Source: Photobacterium malacitanum (GTDB lineage: Bacteria > Pseudomonadota > Gammaproteobacteria > Enterobacterales > Vibrionaceae). Taken from it: a stretch of DNA of 64,000 nucleotides. Position 1 is the first letter of the stretch, and each line of letters starts with the position of its first letter. A program made the position numbers and the translations under genes. Below, piece after piece: positions 45,030-57,089 of the stretch. Location: assembly GCF_900185615.1 (NCBI RefSeq), contig NZ_FYAK01000012.1, positions 1 through 64,000 on the forward strand. Direction: 5' to 3'. The notes beneath the pieces were generated by a model, which saw only the letters and a program-made list of their open reading frames with translations, was not told the origin of the DNA and did no database searches.

Positions 45030-46643
45030 ATGATAGAAACAGCCATTAAAGCAAATGATCATACTCAGTTATTACTGCAGCAACCTCTGACAGAGCAGCA
45101 ACAACAAATTATTACCGCCGATGCATTAGCATTTATTGAGCGGTTAGTTGAGCGCTTTGCTGATCGAATCCCATTATTATTAGAGGCGCGTGAACAACAG
45201 CAATTAGCGATTGATCGCGGTCAACTACCTGATTTCTTACCAGACACGCGTGCTATCAGAGAAGCTGAGTGGAAAATACAAAATATCCCTCATGATTTGC
45301 AAGATCGCCGTGTAGAAATCACAGGCCCTGTTGATCGTAAAATGGTGATCAATGCCCTAAATGCTAATGTAAAAGTATTTATGGCTGACTTTGAAGACTC
45401 TTTTGCGCCATCGTGGAATGCCATTATTGATGGTCACCAAAATTTGCGTGATGCGGTCAATGGCACCATTAGCTATACCCATCCTCAAACAGGTAAACAT
45501 TATCAGCTTGATGATGATCCCGCGGTATTGATTTGTCGTGTTCGTGGCCTGCATTTATTAGAAAAAAATATCCGTTGGAATGGCGAGCCGATTCCAGGCG
45601 CATTAGTTGATTTCGCGTTGTATTTTTATCTTAATCATCAAGCGCTATTAGCTAAAGGCAGCGGCCCTTATTTTTATTTACCAAAGCTACAGGCATATCG
45701 AGAGGCTGCTTGGTGGAGTGATGTCTTTAGTTATACCGAAGATGAATTTGGCTTAACCCGCGGTACCATCAAAGCAACAGTATTAATTGAAACCTTACCA
45801 GCTGCATTTGAGATGGATGAAATATTATTTAATCTCAAAGAACATATCGTCGGATTAAATTGTGGACGGTGGGATTACATTTTCAGTTATATAAAAACCT
45901 TACGTAATTTCCCTGAGCGCATTTTGCCTGATCGTCAAGTCGTAACCATGGAGAAACCTTTTCTAAATGCCTATTCACGGCTGCTTGTTAGAACGTGTCA
46001 TCGTCGTGGTGCATTAGCAATGGGAGGCATGGCGGCTTTTATTCCAGCGAAAGATCCTCAGCAACAAGCATGGGTATTAAATAAAATTCAAACTGATAAA
46101 GCCCTTGAAGCCAACAATGGTCACGATGGTACTTGGGTCGCGCATCCTGGGTTAGCTGATACCGCTCGCGCCATTTTTGATGATGTACTCGATCAACGTA
46201 TTAATCAATTGAATGTCAGCCGTGAACACGATGCACCTATTACTGCGGCAGAATTATTAGCCCCTTGTGATGGTGAACGTACAGAAGCGGGTATGCGACA
46301 CAATATTCGCGTGGCTGTGCAATATATAGAAGCATGGATTTCTGGTAATGGTTGTGTACCTATTTACGGCTTAATGGAAGATGCTGCTACCGCCGAAATA
46401 GCGCGAGCGTCAATTTGGCAGTGGATTAAACACGGTAAAACGCTCTCTAATGGCCAAGTGGTGACGAAAGCATTATTTGCACAAATGTTGACTGAAGAAA
46501 TGCAAGTATTGCAGCAAGAGTTAGGCCAGGAACGAATTGAGAACGGTCGTTTTGAAGAAGCGACGTATTTGATGTCGCACTTAGCGACCAGTGATGAGTT
46601 AGATAACTTCTTAACCTTAAAAGGTTATGACTATTTAGTGTAA
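45030..46643 (+). CDS. aceB: Malate synthase A
   Basis: 537 residues (E. coli 533) from the ATG at 45030; GGAGG lies 5 nt upstream, whereas the in-frame ATG at 45015 overlaps that site. Family blocks include VFMADFEDSFAPSWNAIIDGH, RGLHLLEKN, GLNCGRWDYIFSYIK with the catalytic Asp region, and WIKHGK. It joins glyoxylate and acetyl-CoA into malate, the second step of the glyoxylate shunt. aceA follows after 38 bp. aceK, present in the E. coli operon, is not here. Confidence 0.96.
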   Translation: MIETAIKANDHTQLLLQQPLTEQQQQIITADALAFIERLVERFADRIPLLLEAREQQQLAIDRGQLPDFLPDTRAIREAEWKIQNIPHDLQDRRVEITGPVDRKMVINALNANVKVFMADFEDSFAPSWNAIIDGHQNLRDAVNGTISYTHPQTGKHYQLDDDPAVLICRVRGLHLLEKNIRWNGEPIPGALVDFALYFYLNHQALLAKGSGPYFYLPKLQAYREAAWWSDVFSYTEDEFGLTRGTIKATVLIETLPAAFEMDEILFNLKEHIVGLNCGRWDYIFSYIKTLRNFPERILPDRQVVTMEKPFLNAYSRLLVRTCHRRGALAMGGMAAFIPAKDPQQQAWVLNKIQTDKALEANNGHDGTWVAHPGLADTARAIFDDVLDQRINQLNVSREHDAPITAAELLAPCDGERTEAGMRHNIRVAVQYIEAWISGNGCVPIYGLMEDAATAEIARASIWQWIKHGKTLSNGQVVTKALFAQMLTEEMQVLQQELGQERIENGRFEEATYLMSHLATSDELDNFLTLKGYDYLV

Positions 46644-46681
46644 TAACGGATTAACGCCATATTGACTAGAGGGATATTATT

Positions 46682-47989
46682 ATGACATTAACTCGCCAAC
46701 AACAAATTGCTGCCCTAGAACAAGATTGGGCTGAAAATCCACGCTGGAAACACGTGAAGCGTACTTATACTGCTGAAGAGGTGGTTAACCTTCGAGGATC
46801 ATTTATTCCAGAGCACACTATTGCCCAACGTGGTGCTGATAAATTATGGCAATTGGTCAATGGTAGTGCCAAAAAAGGCTATGTGAACTGTTTAGGCGCG
46901 CTAACTGGCGGCCAAGCTGTTCAACAAGCAAAAGCGGGTATTGAAGCGATTTATTTATCAGGTTGGCAAGTTGCCGCTGATAATAATACCGCTTCAGCTA
47001 TGTACCCTGATCAGTCGTTATATCCGGTAGATTCAGTGCCAGCAGTGGTAAAGCGTATTAATAACTCTTTCCGTCGTGCCGATCAGATCCAATGGTCAAA
47101 TGGGGGGTCACCAGCAGAAGGTGTTGATTATTTCTTACCGATTGTTGCCGATGCCGAAGCGGGGTTTGGTGGTGTACTCAATGCGTATGAATTGATGCGT
47201 AATATGATTGAAGCGGGGGCAGCTGGAGTCCACTTTGAAGATCAATTAGCGTCGGTGAAAAAATGTGGTCATATGGGGGGCAAGGTTTTAGTGCCGACTC
47301 AAGAAGCGGTACAAAAATTAGTTGCCGCACGTTTAGCGGCTGATGTTGCTGGGACTACAACCTTAGTGATTGCACGAACCGATGCCAATGCCGCTGATTT
47401 GCTAACATCTGATTGCGATCCATATGATAAAGATTTTATTATCGGCGATCGCTCTGCTGAAGGTTTTTATCGTGTTCGGGCAGGTATTGATCAAGCCATT
47501 GCGCGTGGTTTAGCTTATGCACCATATGCTGATTTAATTTGGTGTGAAACGGCAAAACCTTGCTTAGAAGAAGCGCGCAAATTTGCTGAGGCAATTCATG
47601 AGCAATACCCTGATCAGTTATTAGCATATAACTGTTCACCATCGTTTAATTGGGAAAAGAACCTTGATGCTGAAACAATTGCTAAATTCCAGCAAGAATT
47701 AGCCGACATGGGTTATAAGTACCAGTTTATTACGCTCGCGGGTATTCATAATATGTGGTTTAACATGTTTGAGTTAGCACATGCTTACGCGCAAGGTGAA
47801 GGTATGCGTCATTACGTTGAAAAAGTACAGCGTCCAGAGTTTGAGGCTGCAGCTAAAGGTTATACTTTTGTCGCTCATCAGCAGGAAGTGGGAACGGGCT
47901 ATTTTGATACCATGACCAATACTATTCAAGGTGGCAACTCGTCAGTAACCGCACTGACAGGATCAACCGAAGAAGAACAGTTTAAGTAA
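46682..47989 (+). CDS. aceA: Isocitrate lyase
   Basis: 435 residues (E. coli 434). The signature [10 protein letters not shown] holds the catalytic Cys. Substrate blocks [11 protein letters not shown] and YNCSPSFNW and the metal-binding DAEAGFGG are all present. It splits isocitrate into succinate and glyoxylate. Second gene of aceBA. Confidence 0.97.
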   Translation: MTLTRQQQIAALEQDWAENPRWKHVKRTYTAEEVVNLRGSFIPEHTIAQRGADKLWQLVNGSAKKGYVNCLGALTGGQAVQQAKAGIEAIYLSGWQVAADNNTASAMYPDQSLYPVDSVPAVVKRINNSFRRADQIQWSNGGSPAEGVDYFLPIVADAEAGFGGVLNAYELMRNMIEAGAAGVHFEDQLASVKKCGHMGGKVLVPTQEAVQKLVAARLAADVAGTTTLVIARTDANAADLLTSDCDPYDKDFIIGDRSAEGFYRVRAGIDQAIARGLAYAPYADLIWCETAKPCLEEARKFAEAIHEQYPDQLLAYNCSPSFNWEKNLDAETIAKFQQELADMGYKYQFITLAGIHNMWFNMFELAHAYAQGEGMRHYVEKVQRPEFEAAAKGYTFVAHQQEVGTGYFDTMTNTIQGGNSSVTALTGSTEEEQFK

Positions 47990-48018
47990 TCATAGTTAAT
48001 AAATGATTCATCTATCGA

Positions 48019-48041
48019 GGGGAGCATTATGCTCCCTTTTT
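48019..48041. terminator. Terminator after aceA
   Basis: GGGAGC/GCTCCC with an ATTAT loop and five T. It lies between aceA and the convergent CBS gene. Confidence 0.83.
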
Positions 48042-48052
48042 GATCGTGGTTA

Positions 48053-48550
48053 TTAGTCACGTTCGATGTCGATATCACCAATATCACTCAGATCATCCAG
48101 CCGATCTTGTTCTTGCTCTAGCGGATCGATTTCATCTTGCATTTCAAGCAATGTCACAGCGATAGCGACAAAATCACTGTTGGTAATAATGCCAACCAGT
48201 TGCTGATTATCAACCACAGGTAAACAACCAATCTGATGTTTTTGCATATACAGTGCGGCCTCTTTAAGGCCTGCATGGCTATTAACACTAAATATGTCAC
48301 GATTCATGCAATGTTCTAGTAATGCGTTTAGTGGTGAGTGGTTATGGTTGGCAATCACGGATTTTAAATTAGAGTCTTGAGCGGCAAGTACATCGCGTTG
48401 AGAAATTAACCCTAGCAGATGGTGATTATGATCGGTGATCGGAATATGACGAATAGACAGGGTTTGCATCATCTCTTTGGCATCAAGCAAAGTATCATTG
48501 CGAGATAATGTATGGGGCTTTGGCGTCATCATATCGGCAACAGTAAACAT
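48053..48550 (-). CDS. CBS-domain pair protein
   Basis: 165 residues made of two CBS motifs (VADMMTPKPHTLSRNDTLLDA to LISQRDVLAA; CMNRDIFSVNSHAGLKEAALYM to IGIITNSDFVAIA) and an acidic tail (EQEQDRLDDLSDIGDIDIERD). Such pairs bind adenosyl nucleotides and act as energy sensors. There is no catalytic partner domain. AGGAGGTTTC before the start is a strong ribosome site. Confidence 0.88.
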   Translation of the reverse strand: MFTVADMMTPKPHTLSRNDTLLDAKEMMQTLSIRHIPITDHNHHLLGLISQRDVLAAQDSNLKSVIANHNHSPLNALLEHCMNRDIFSVNSHAGLKEAALYMQKHQIGCLPVVDNQQLVGIITNSDFVAIAVTLLEMQDEIDPLEQEQDRLDDLSDIGDIDIERD

Positions 48551-48821
48551 AGAAACCTCCTGTTTTTATACGATTGCTAAATGTTTATTCCTGATTTACT
48601 GGTTTGAATGTAGCGAATTATTGGTGGCTATCCCATGATCATGGTCATAAATTTTAAATGTCACCAATGATTAACTGTTCGCTATTATGCGTAAATCAAG
48701 ACAGCAGCGATTATTCGACAGCGGTTTTATTATCGAAAAGACGCTTTAATTGCCACGGGGTTTCGCATCTTTGGTGGAGTTAAGTATAATGCCCGCCTGC
48801 TGTTATTTAAGGCGTATTACG

Positions 48822-49874
48822 ATGCAAGTTTCTGATTTTGATTTTGAGTTACCAGACGAGCTGATTGCTCGCTACCCACAACCTGAGCGTACTGCGAGTC
48901 GTTTACTACATATGACGGGCAATAGCGGTGAATTAGCACATAAAGGTTTTAAAGATGTGTTAGACCTCGTTGAGGCTGGGGATTTATTAGTTTTTAATAA
49001 TACCCGTGTTATTCCTGCGCGTATGTATGGTCATAAAGCGTCTGGTGGTAAAATTGAAGTGTTAGTCGAGCGCATGTTAGATGATAAATCTATTTTGGCT
49101 CACGTACGCGCATCTAAACCGCCAAAGCCTGGTAATGAATTATTATTAGGTGAACATGGTGAGTTTTCTGCTGAAATGGTCGCTCGCCACGATGCGCTGT
49201 TTGAAATTCGTTTCAACAGTGATAAAACGGTGCTAGAAATTTTAGAGCAGGTAGGGCATATGCCTTTGCCTCCTTATATTGATCGTCCCGACGAAGATGC
49301 TGATAAAGAGCGTTACCAAACGGTCTATAACGCCAAACCTGGTGCGGTAGCAGCACCAACGGCGGGGTTGCATTTTGACGATAAACTGATGGCTGATCTA
49401 AAAGCCAAAGGGGTTAATTTTGCCTTTGTAACCTTGCATGTTGGCGCAGGTACTTTTCAGCCGGTACGTGTTGATGACATTAATGATCATCATATGCACT
49501 CTGAATACGTTGAAGTACCACCAGAAGTGGTGACGGCAGTTAATCAAACTCGTGCTAATGGCGGTCGAATTATTGCCGTGGGTACCACATCTGTACGCTC
49601 ACTAGAAAGTGCTGCACAAGATGCGCTGAAGAATGGTACTGAGCTCAAGCCATTTTTTGGTGATACGGAAATCTTTATTTACCCAGGCTACCAATTCCAG
49701 TTAGTGGATGTATTAATCACTAACTTCCACTTACCAGAATCAACTTTGATTATGTTGGTAAGTGCATTTGCAGGTTATGAGCATACGATGAATGCTTATC
49801 ATCAAGCGGTTGCTAATCAATATCGTTTCTTTAGTTACGGCGATTCGATGTTTATTACCCGTAAAAATATGTGA
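48822..49874 (+). CDS. queA: S-adenosylmethionine:tRNA ribosyltransferase-isomerase QueA
   Basis: 350 residues (E. coli 356) from the ATG at 48822 ([20 protein letters not shown]); the open frame extends 72 bp further but without similarity. Blocks [20 protein letters not shown] and THVGAGTF-like [12 protein letters not shown] are typical. It adds the epoxy-cyclopentanediol to preQ1 in tRNA, the step after Tgt, whose gene is next. Confidence 0.96.
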   Translation: MQVSDFDFELPDELIARYPQPERTASRLLHMTGNSGELAHKGFKDVLDLVEAGDLLVFNNTRVIPARMYGHKASGGKIEVLVERMLDDKSILAHVRASKPPKPGNELLLGEHGEFSAEMVARHDALFEIRFNSDKTVLEILEQVGHMPLPPYIDRPDEDADKERYQTVYNAKPGAVAAPTAGLHFDDKLMADLKAKGVNFAFVTLHVGAGTFQPVRVDDINDHHMHSEYVEVPPEVVTAVNQTRANGGRIIAVGTTSVRSLESAAQDALKNGTELKPFFGDTEIFIYPGYQFQLVDVLITNFHLPESTLIMLVSAFAGYEHTMNAYHQAVANQYRFFSYGDSMFITRKNM

Positions 49875-50056
49875 TATTGATTACGTTAACACTTATTAAA
49901 AATTAAGTATTTAGGCTGCTTTTTGTTACAATTGCAGCCTTTGTTGCCTCTGCTACATGAGATAAATTTATTTCTGTAGAATTTACAACATAATAAATGC
50001 TTATGGCTGCGGCTGAGGGTGACTATCACTGCTAGTAACTCAAGGCTGTCAGTAGC

Positions 50057-51295
<1,239 letters not shown>

Positions 51296-51321
51296 ATCAT
51301 AATAAATCGAGGACGTTATAA

Positions 51322-51660
51322 ATGAGCTTTTTTATCTCTCAAGCACATGCAGCAACTGAAGGCGCTGCTCAAGGTGGCTCACCGTACCAGTTATTCATTA
51401 TGCTGGGTCTGTTTGCTGTTATCTTTTACTTCATGATTTACCGTCCACAAGCTAAGCGTGTTAAAGAACATAAGACGCTAATGAGCTCAATGACTAAAGG
51501 CGATGAAGTAATGACTAACGGTGGTCTTTTAGGCCGTATTACTAAGTCATCATCTGAAAGTGATTACATCGTTCTTGCGCTAAACGACAATACTGAAGTA
51601 ACTATCAAAAAAGACTTCATTACTGCAGTTTTGCCAAAAGGCACCATGAAGTCTCTATAA
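51322..51660 (+). CDS. yajC: Preprotein translocase subunit YajC
   Basis: 112 residues with one membrane segment (LFIMLGLFAVIFYFMIYRPQ, about 24-43) and a cytosolic part (MTKGDEVMTNGGLLGRI). It associates with SecDF. Between tgt and secD as in other gammaproteobacteria. Confidence 0.95.
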   Translation: MSFFISQAHAATEGAAQGGSPYQLFIMLGLFAVIFYFMIYRPQAKRVKEHKTLMSSMTKGDEVMTNGGLLGRITKSSSESDYIVLALNDNTEVTIKKDFITAVLPKGTMKSL

Positions 51661-51696
51661 GACGCTAAAAAACATTCGCTTTGAAGGATCATAGCA

Positions 51697-53550
51697 GTGC
51701 TTAACCGATACCCTCTGTGGAAGAACTTGTTAGTGTTGTTCGCACTAATTATAGGTTTGCTTTATGCACTTCCCAATGTATACGGTGAAGATCCAGCGAT
51801 TCAAGTAACTGGGGCGCGTGGCGCCTCAGTTACTATGAGCGCTTTGGATACTGTCACCGAAGATTTAAAAAAGAACAATATCCCTTACAAGTCAGTTGTG
51901 TTTGAAAAAGGCTCAATACTGGTCCGCTTCAACGATACTGATACTCAAATCAGCGCTCGCGATATTCTAAATAGTGAATTAGGTGATAATTATATTGTCG
52001 CTCTAAATCTCGCACCTTCAACACCGTCTTGGCTAGAAGCAATTGGGGCTACTCCAATGAAGCTTGGTCTTGATTTGCGTGGTGGGGTTCATTTCCTTAT
52101 GGAAGTGGATATGGATGCGGCGATGGAAAAACTATTAGGCCAGCAAGAAGAAACTTTCAGAGCTGAACTACGCCAACAGAAAATTCGCTATCGTGCCATC
52201 GATAAAACTAAACAAACGGTCTCTGTACGTTTACGTGATGCTGCTCAATTAGAGCAAGCAAAAGCGGTATTAGAGCCACTTCATCCTGATATGGTATTTA
52301 CTGAAACAGATACCAAAGGACGTTTTGTTTTAACCGCTGGTTTTTCTGAAGCACGTCTTCAAGAAATTCGTAACTATGCTGTTGATCAAAACATTACTAT
52401 TTTACGTAACCGTGTTAATGAATTAGGTGTTGCCGAGCCATTAGTACAACGTCAGGGCGCTAACCGAATTGTGGTTGAGCTACCGGGTGTTCAAGATACT
52501 GCACGCGCTAAAGAAATTTTAGGTGCAACTGCTACGCTTGAGTTCCGTGAAGTGGACAGTAATGCTGATCTTGGTGCTGCAGCTGCAGGGCGAGTACCTG
52601 CGGGCAGTGAAGTGAAGATGACCCGTGATGGTCGTCCAGCAGTATTGAAAAAACGCGTTATTCTAGCGGGTTCTCATATTACAGATGCGACTTCAAGTGC
52701 AGATGAATATGGTCGCCCACAGGTGAATATTTCGCTAGATACTGAAGGCGGCAGCAAAATGACGGCGTTCTCACGTAATAATGTCGGCAAATTAATGGCG
52801 ACAGTCTTTACTGAGTACAAAGACAGCGGTGATCGTACACCTGAAGGTAAGGTCATACTTGAAAAGCACGAAGAAGTAATCAACCAAGCGACGATTCAAA
52901 CGGCACTTGGACGTAACTTCCGTATTACAGGTATTGATTCTCAACCGGAAGCACATAACCTTGCGTTATTGTTACGTGCTGGTGCTTTGATCGCGCCTAT
53001 TTCGATCGTTGAAGAACGTACAATTGGTCCATCTATGGGTCAACAAAATATCGATATGGGTATTCAGGCATGTATTTGGGGTATGGTTGCAGTAATGCTA
53101 TTTACCTTATTGTACTACCGTGGCTTTGGCTTAATTGCCAACTTAGCACTGATGATGAATCTGGTATTGATTATTGGTGTAATGTCGATGATTCCTGGCG
53201 CAACCATGACCTTGCCAGGCATTGCTGGTATTGTATTAACCGTCGGTATGGCCGTCGATGCTAACGTGCTGATCTTTGAACGTATTCGTGAAGAATTACG
53301 TGAAGGTCGAAGCCCTCAGCAAGCGATTCAACAAGGTTATGCCAATGCGTTTAGTACCATTGCTGATGCCAACATCACCACTCTAATGACGGCAATTATT
53401 TTGTTTGCTGTCGGTACTGGTGCAATTAAAGGTTTTGCAGTGACATTATCGATCGGTATTTTAACCTCGATGTTTACTGCGATTGTCGGTACTCGTGCTG
53501 TGGTTAACTTAATCTATGGCGGTAAACGCATAGATAAGTTGTCAATCTAG
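51697..53550 (+). CDS. secD: Protein translocase subunit SecD
   Basis: 617 residues (E. coli 615) from a GTG with AAGGA 8 nt upstream. One N-terminal membrane segment, a large periplasmic domain ([15 protein letters not shown], then [17 protein letters not shown]) and five C-terminal segments with [21 protein letters not shown]. It uses the proton gradient to finish export through SecYEG. Confidence 0.96.
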   Translation: MLNRYPLWKNLLVLFALIIGLLYALPNVYGEDPAIQVTGARGASVTMSALDTVTEDLKKNNIPYKSVVFEKGSILVRFNDTDTQISARDILNSELGDNYIVALNLAPSTPSWLEAIGATPMKLGLDLRGGVHFLMEVDMDAAMEKLLGQQEETFRAELRQQKIRYRAIDKTKQTVSVRLRDAAQLEQAKAVLEPLHPDMVFTETDTKGRFVLTAGFSEARLQEIRNYAVDQNITILRNRVNELGVAEPLVQRQGANRIVVELPGVQDTARAKEILGATATLEFREVDSNADLGAAAAGRVPAGSEVKMTRDGRPAVLKKRVILAGSHITDATSSADEYGRPQVNISLDTEGGSKMTAFSRNNVGKLMATVFTEYKDSGDRTPEGKVILEKHEEVINQATIQTALGRNFRITGIDSQPEAHNLALLLRAGALIAPISIVEERTIGPSMGQQNIDMGIQACIWGMVAVMLFTLLYYRGFGLIANLALMMNLVLIIGVMSMIPGATMTLPGIAGIVLTVGMAVDANVLIFERIREELREGRSPQQAIQQGYANAFSTIADANITTLMTAIILFAVGTGAIKGFAVTLSIGILTSMFTAIVGTRAVVNLIYGGKRIDKLSI

Positions 53551-53562
53551 GAGGACGCATAA

Positions 53563-54510
53563 ATGAAACAGTTATTGAATAGCGATAAAGTTACCGATTT
53601 TATGCGTTGGTCAAAATTAGCGTTTGTTTTTTCGTTAATAATGATTACAGCTTCTATTGCGACAATATCAACCAAAGGCTTGAATTGGGGCTTAGATTTT
53701 ACTGGCGGTACGCTGATTGAAGTAAGCTTTAAAGAGCCTGCTGATTTACCGTTAATTCGAGAGTCATTGGCAAAATCAGGTTTTGGCGATGCTATCGTGC
53801 AGAACTTTGGTACTGCGCGTGATGTGATGGTGCGATTGCAACCTCGTGAAGGAATTAAAGGCGAAGTTCTGGGTAACCAGATCATTGATGCTCTAAAAAC
53901 TGGAACAGGTCAGCAAGTTGAAATGCGCCGAGTGGAATTTGTCGGTCCCAATGTTGGTGATGAATTAGCAGAAGCGGGCGGTTTGGCAATTTTAATTGCA
54001 CTTCTTTGTATTCTGCTTTATGTATCAGTGCGTTTTGAATGGCGTTTAGCCGCAGGTGCGGTACTGTCATTGGCACACGATATTATCATTACCGTTGGTA
54101 TTTTCTCGATTCTACAAATTGAAGTTGATTTAACTATTGTGGCAGCATTGCTAACAGTAGTGGGTTATTCACTTAACGATACTATCGTGGTATTTGACCG
54201 TATTCGAGAAAACTTCCGTAAGATGCGTAAGCAAACTGCTGAAGAAATTATGAACAGCTCACTTTCTCAAACATTGAGCCGAACATTAATTACTTCCAGT
54301 ACCACCTTGTTTGTTGTTATTGCGTTGTTCTTAAAAGGCGGCGCAATGATTCAAGGGTTTGCATTAGCATTATTGATTGGTATTACTGTCGGTACTTACT
54401 CTTCAATCTATGTTGCATCTGCATTAGCGCTTAAATTGGGCATCACCCGTGAGCACTTAATGCCGACACCATTAGATAAAGAAGGTGAAGAAATTGATGC
54501 GATGCCATAA
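53563..54510 (+). CDS. secF: Protein translocase subunit SecF
   Basis: 315 residues (E. coli 323). The first membrane segment is followed by GLNWGLDFTGGTLIEVSF. The C-terminal bundle has YSLNDTIVVFDRIRENFRKM, the counterpart of the SecD motif. It starts 12 bp after secD with AGGAGGACG as ribosome site. Confidence 0.96.
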   Translation: MKQLLNSDKVTDFMRWSKLAFVFSLIMITASIATISTKGLNWGLDFTGGTLIEVSFKEPADLPLIRESLAKSGFGDAIVQNFGTARDVMVRLQPREGIKGEVLGNQIIDALKTGTGQQVEMRRVEFVGPNVGDELAEAGGLAILIALLCILLYVSVRFEWRLAAGAVLSLAHDIIITVGIFSILQIEVDLTIVAALLTVVGYSLNDTIVVFDRIRENFRKMRKQTAEEIMNSSLSQTLSRTLITSSTTLFVVIALFLKGGAMIQGFALALLIGITVGTYSSIYVASALALKLGITREHLMPTPLDKEGEEIDAMP

Positions 54511-54552
54511 CCGTAAGTAGTTGCTACTATCGGTAACGTCATCATTTATTAT

Positions 54553-54577
54553 ACGGAGTCTGCGGACTCCGTTTTTT
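54553..54577 (+). terminator. Terminator after secF
   Basis: ACGGAGTC/GACTCCGT with a TGCG loop and six T. Confidence 0.88.
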
Positions 54578-54586
54578 ATGGGCAAC

Positions 54587-54626
54587 AAAAAACGCCCTGC
54601 TGTTAATATCAGCAGGGCGTTTTTAT
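54587..54626 (-). terminator. Terminator after suhB
   Basis: Perfect AAAAACGCCCTGCTG/CAGCAGGGCGTTTTT stem with a 7-nt loop, 22 bp past the suhB stop. Works in both directions. Confidence 0.9.
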
Positions 54627-54647
54627 TTAGCGGGTTGTAATCAATGA

Positions 54648-55448
54648 TTACTTAGCCAGAGCGTCGCTACCGAATTCACGGATTTTAGCAAGCATTGGCT
54701 TAACTACACGTGCGTTACCAGCAACAATGTTGCCAGTTGTTAGGTAGTTAGTATTACCCGTAAAGTCAGCACAGATAGCACCAGCTTCACGCGCGATTAA
54801 TTCACCAGCAGCAAGTTCCCAAGGCTTTTGGCCTAACTTGAATACACCGTCAACACGGCCAGCAGCTAGGTAACAAAGATCCAATGCAGTACAACCTGAT
54901 TGACGCATGTCATCACATTCTACAAATAAAGCATTTTGGATTTTTAGGTAGCTTTCAGCGTGTTGTTTAGCAGCAAAAGGAAGACCTGTTGCTAACACAG
55001 TACCTGTTAGATCACGTGGCTGAGATGCACGTAGACGTAGGCTATTAAGTTGTGCGCCTGCACCACGAGTAGCCGTGAATAGTTCGTTACGAGCTGGGTC
55101 GTAAACTGCAGCAACTTCTGTACGACCACGCATACGTAGTGCGATAGAAACTGCATAGTGAGGGTAACCGCGAACGAAGTTCTTGGTGCCATCCACTGGG
55201 TCAATAATCCACTGACACTCTTTGTCACGTCCTTCTTTCGTACCAGACTCAGCTGCAACGATGCAGTGATCAGGGTAAGCTTTTAGGATTGTCTCGATGA
55301 TGATAGCTTCTGCTTCATGATCGATATTGGTAACAACATCATTACCTTTATTAGCAACCTCAATAGCTTGAGGTTTTTCTAGAGATTTAATGACATGGTC
55401 ACCAGCCTTTCGCACAGCGCGAATGGCAATATTAAGCATCGGATGCAT
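54648..55448 (-). CDS. suhB: Inositol-1-monophosphatase family protein SuhB
   Basis: 266 residues (E. coli 267). Metal-site motifs are VDGTKNFVRGYPHY (in IIDPVDGTKNF), ESGTKEGRD, and the C-terminal KLGQKPWELAAGELIAREAG. Besides phosphatase activity, SuhB in E. coli binds NusA and helps rRNA antitermination. Monocistronic. Confidence 0.95.
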   Translation of the reverse strand: MHPMLNIAIRAVRKAGDHVIKSLEKPQAIEVANKGNDVVTNIDHEAEAIIIETILKAYPDHCIVAAESGTKEGRDKECQWIIDPVDGTKNFVRGYPHYAVSIALRMRGRTEVAAVYDPARNELFTATRGAGAQLNSLRLRASQPRDLTGTVLATGLPFAAKQHAESYLKIQNALFVECDDMRQSGCTALDLCYLAAGRVDGVFKLGQKPWELAAGELIAREAGAICADFTGNTNYLTTGNIVAGNARVVKPMLAKIREFGSDALAK

Positions 55449-55692
55449 AGGATTTTCCCAACGGATGTTAAAGAACTAAAAAGCGGCGGCGAGTATAACA
55501 GAGCTATAAAAAAAAGGAAGTGGTTATTTTTTCGACGTTAGTCAGTGCTGAAAAAATAAATAATGACGGTATTTTATTTATTGATGACGGTAATGGCTAA
55601 TAACAATCATCAAATAGACATGTTTTCTTCATTTTTGTTATGGCTGTGCTACTATCTCTGAGCGTTAAATTAGACTGGAATATAGCGACATC

Positions 55693-56433
55693 ATGTTAGA
55701 TAAAATTCGCGTTGTCCTCATTGGCACGTCACATCCTGGAAATATCGGTTCTGCAGCTCGCGCAATGAAAGTGATGGGGTTAACTAACCTTGTTCTTGTT
55801 GATCCCGCTTGCGAAATTGATAGTCATACAATTGCTTTAGCTGCCGGTGCCGCTGATGTGGTTAAGAACGCTAAAATTGTAAAAACATTAGATGAAGCCG
55901 TTGCTGATTGCGGGTTGGTTGTTGGCTCAAGCGCACGTTCTCGCACCTTAGAGTGGCCGCAATTAGACCCTCGCGAAAATGGCATTAAAGTTATTGCAGA
56001 ATCTGAACAGCATCCTGTTGCGATTTTATTTGGTCGTGAGCGTACTGGCCTGACGAATGAAGAATTACAAAAATGTCATTGCCATGTTTATATTCCAGCT
56101 AACCCTGAATATAGTTCGTTGAACCTTGCGATGGCTGTGCAAACAGTAACTTATGAAGTTCGTATGGCATACCTTGATGCGACTAAGCATCAATCTACAG
56201 CGATTGTTGATGAATATCCTCGTGCTGAGGAATTAGAGCGGTTTTATCAGCATCTTGAAAAAGTGACCACTCAAACGCGATTTATTAATAAAAATCATCC
56301 CGGTATGGTGATGGTTAAATTACGTCGTATGTTTACTCGCACTCGTCCTGAGCAACAAGAGTTAAATATTTTACGCGGCATTTTATCGTCAGTAGAAAAG
56401 ACGATTGAAACCTTAGAAAAGAACAATAAATAA
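55693..56433 (+). CDS. trmJ: tRNA (C32/U32)-2'-O-methyltransferase TrmJ
   Basis: 246 residues of the SPOUT fold. The N-terminus [23 protein letters not shown], the knot region [17 protein letters not shown] and [18 protein letters not shown] identify TrmJ. It methylates ribose at position 32 of tRNAs. It is next to iscR, as in E. coli. Confidence 0.96.
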   Translation: MLDKIRVVLIGTSHPGNIGSAARAMKVMGLTNLVLVDPACEIDSHTIALAAGAADVVKNAKIVKTLDEAVADCGLVVGSSARSRTLEWPQLDPRENGIKVIAESEQHPVAILFGRERTGLTNEELQKCHCHVYIPANPEYSSLNLAMAVQTVTYEVRMAYLDATKHQSTAIVDEYPRAEELERFYQHLEKVTTQTRFINKNHPGMVMVKLRRMFTRTRPEQQELNILRGILSSVEKTIETLEKNNK

Positions 56434-56478
56434 CCGCTTTTGCAAGTTCGCGAAAGACCTACTGTTTTAGTGGGTTAA

Positions 56479-56503
56479 ATACTTGACCAAAATAGTCAGG
56501 TAT
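56479..56503 (+). promoter_or_regulatory. IscR type 1 site at the isc promoter
   Basis: 25-bp element starting ATACTTGACC and ending AGTCAGGTAT. It matches the published type 1 consensus at all but one position by my count. TTGACC inside it is also the likely -35. Holo-IscR bound here would repress the isc operon. Confidence 0.88.
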
Positions 56504-56542
56504 GAGAGACTGCCTCTATAAATTCAAGTAGGTAGCCATGTT

Positions 56543-57058
56543 ATGAAGTTGACTTCAAAAGGAAGATACGCAGTGACAGCAATGTTAGATGTAGCATTGC
56601 ATTCACATAATGGACCAGTACCGTTGGCTGATATTTCAGAACGTCAAGGGATCTCACTGTCCTACCTAGAACAACTCTTTTCGCGTCTTCGTAAAGCGGG
56701 CCTAGTAACAAGTGTTCGCGGTCCAGGTGGTGGTTATCGCCTTGGTGAAGATGCCGCCAATATTGCTGTTGGTATGATTATCGCAGCAGTTGATGAATCA
56801 GTTGATGCCACTAAATGTCAAGGTAAAGGTGGCTGCCAAGGTGGTGTGCGTTGTTTAACTCATACCTTATGGCATGATCTTAGTGATCGTATCAGCGGAT
56901 TTTTAAATAACATCACTCTCGGTGAGTTGATGAAGGATAATGATGTACAAATAATTGCCGATCGTCAGGATATAATCCTACAAAGTAATAACAAAACATC
57001 ATTTGCAAATAAAAAATCACACGACAGCGCCCCTATCGGTGTCGATGTCCGCTCCTAG
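56543..57058 (+). CDS. iscR: Iron-sulfur cluster assembly regulator IscR
   Basis: 171 residues. Rrf2-type winged helix (residues ~1-65, [16 protein letters not shown]). Cys92, Cys98, Cys104 and His107 are at the same numbers as the E. coli [2Fe-2S] ligands. Represses isc when its cluster is loaded. Behind a type 1 IscR site, first gene of the isc operon. Confidence 0.97.
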   Translation: MKLTSKGRYAVTAMLDVALHSHNGPVPLADISERQGISLSYLEQLFSRLRKAGLVTSVRGPGGGYRLGEDAANIAVGMIIAAVDESVDATKCQGKGGCQGGVRCLTHTLWHDLSDRISGFLNNITLGELMKDNDVQIIADRQDIILQSNNKTSFANKKSHDSAPIGVDVRS

Positions 57059-57089
57059 AGACCTGACGTTCGTGTTTTCGGAGAAGAAA

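Noticed and set aside
57003..57089. IscS start inside iscR
   Set aside because: The ATG at 57090 gives exactly the E. coli length and has GGAGAAG upstream; the extension has no similarity.
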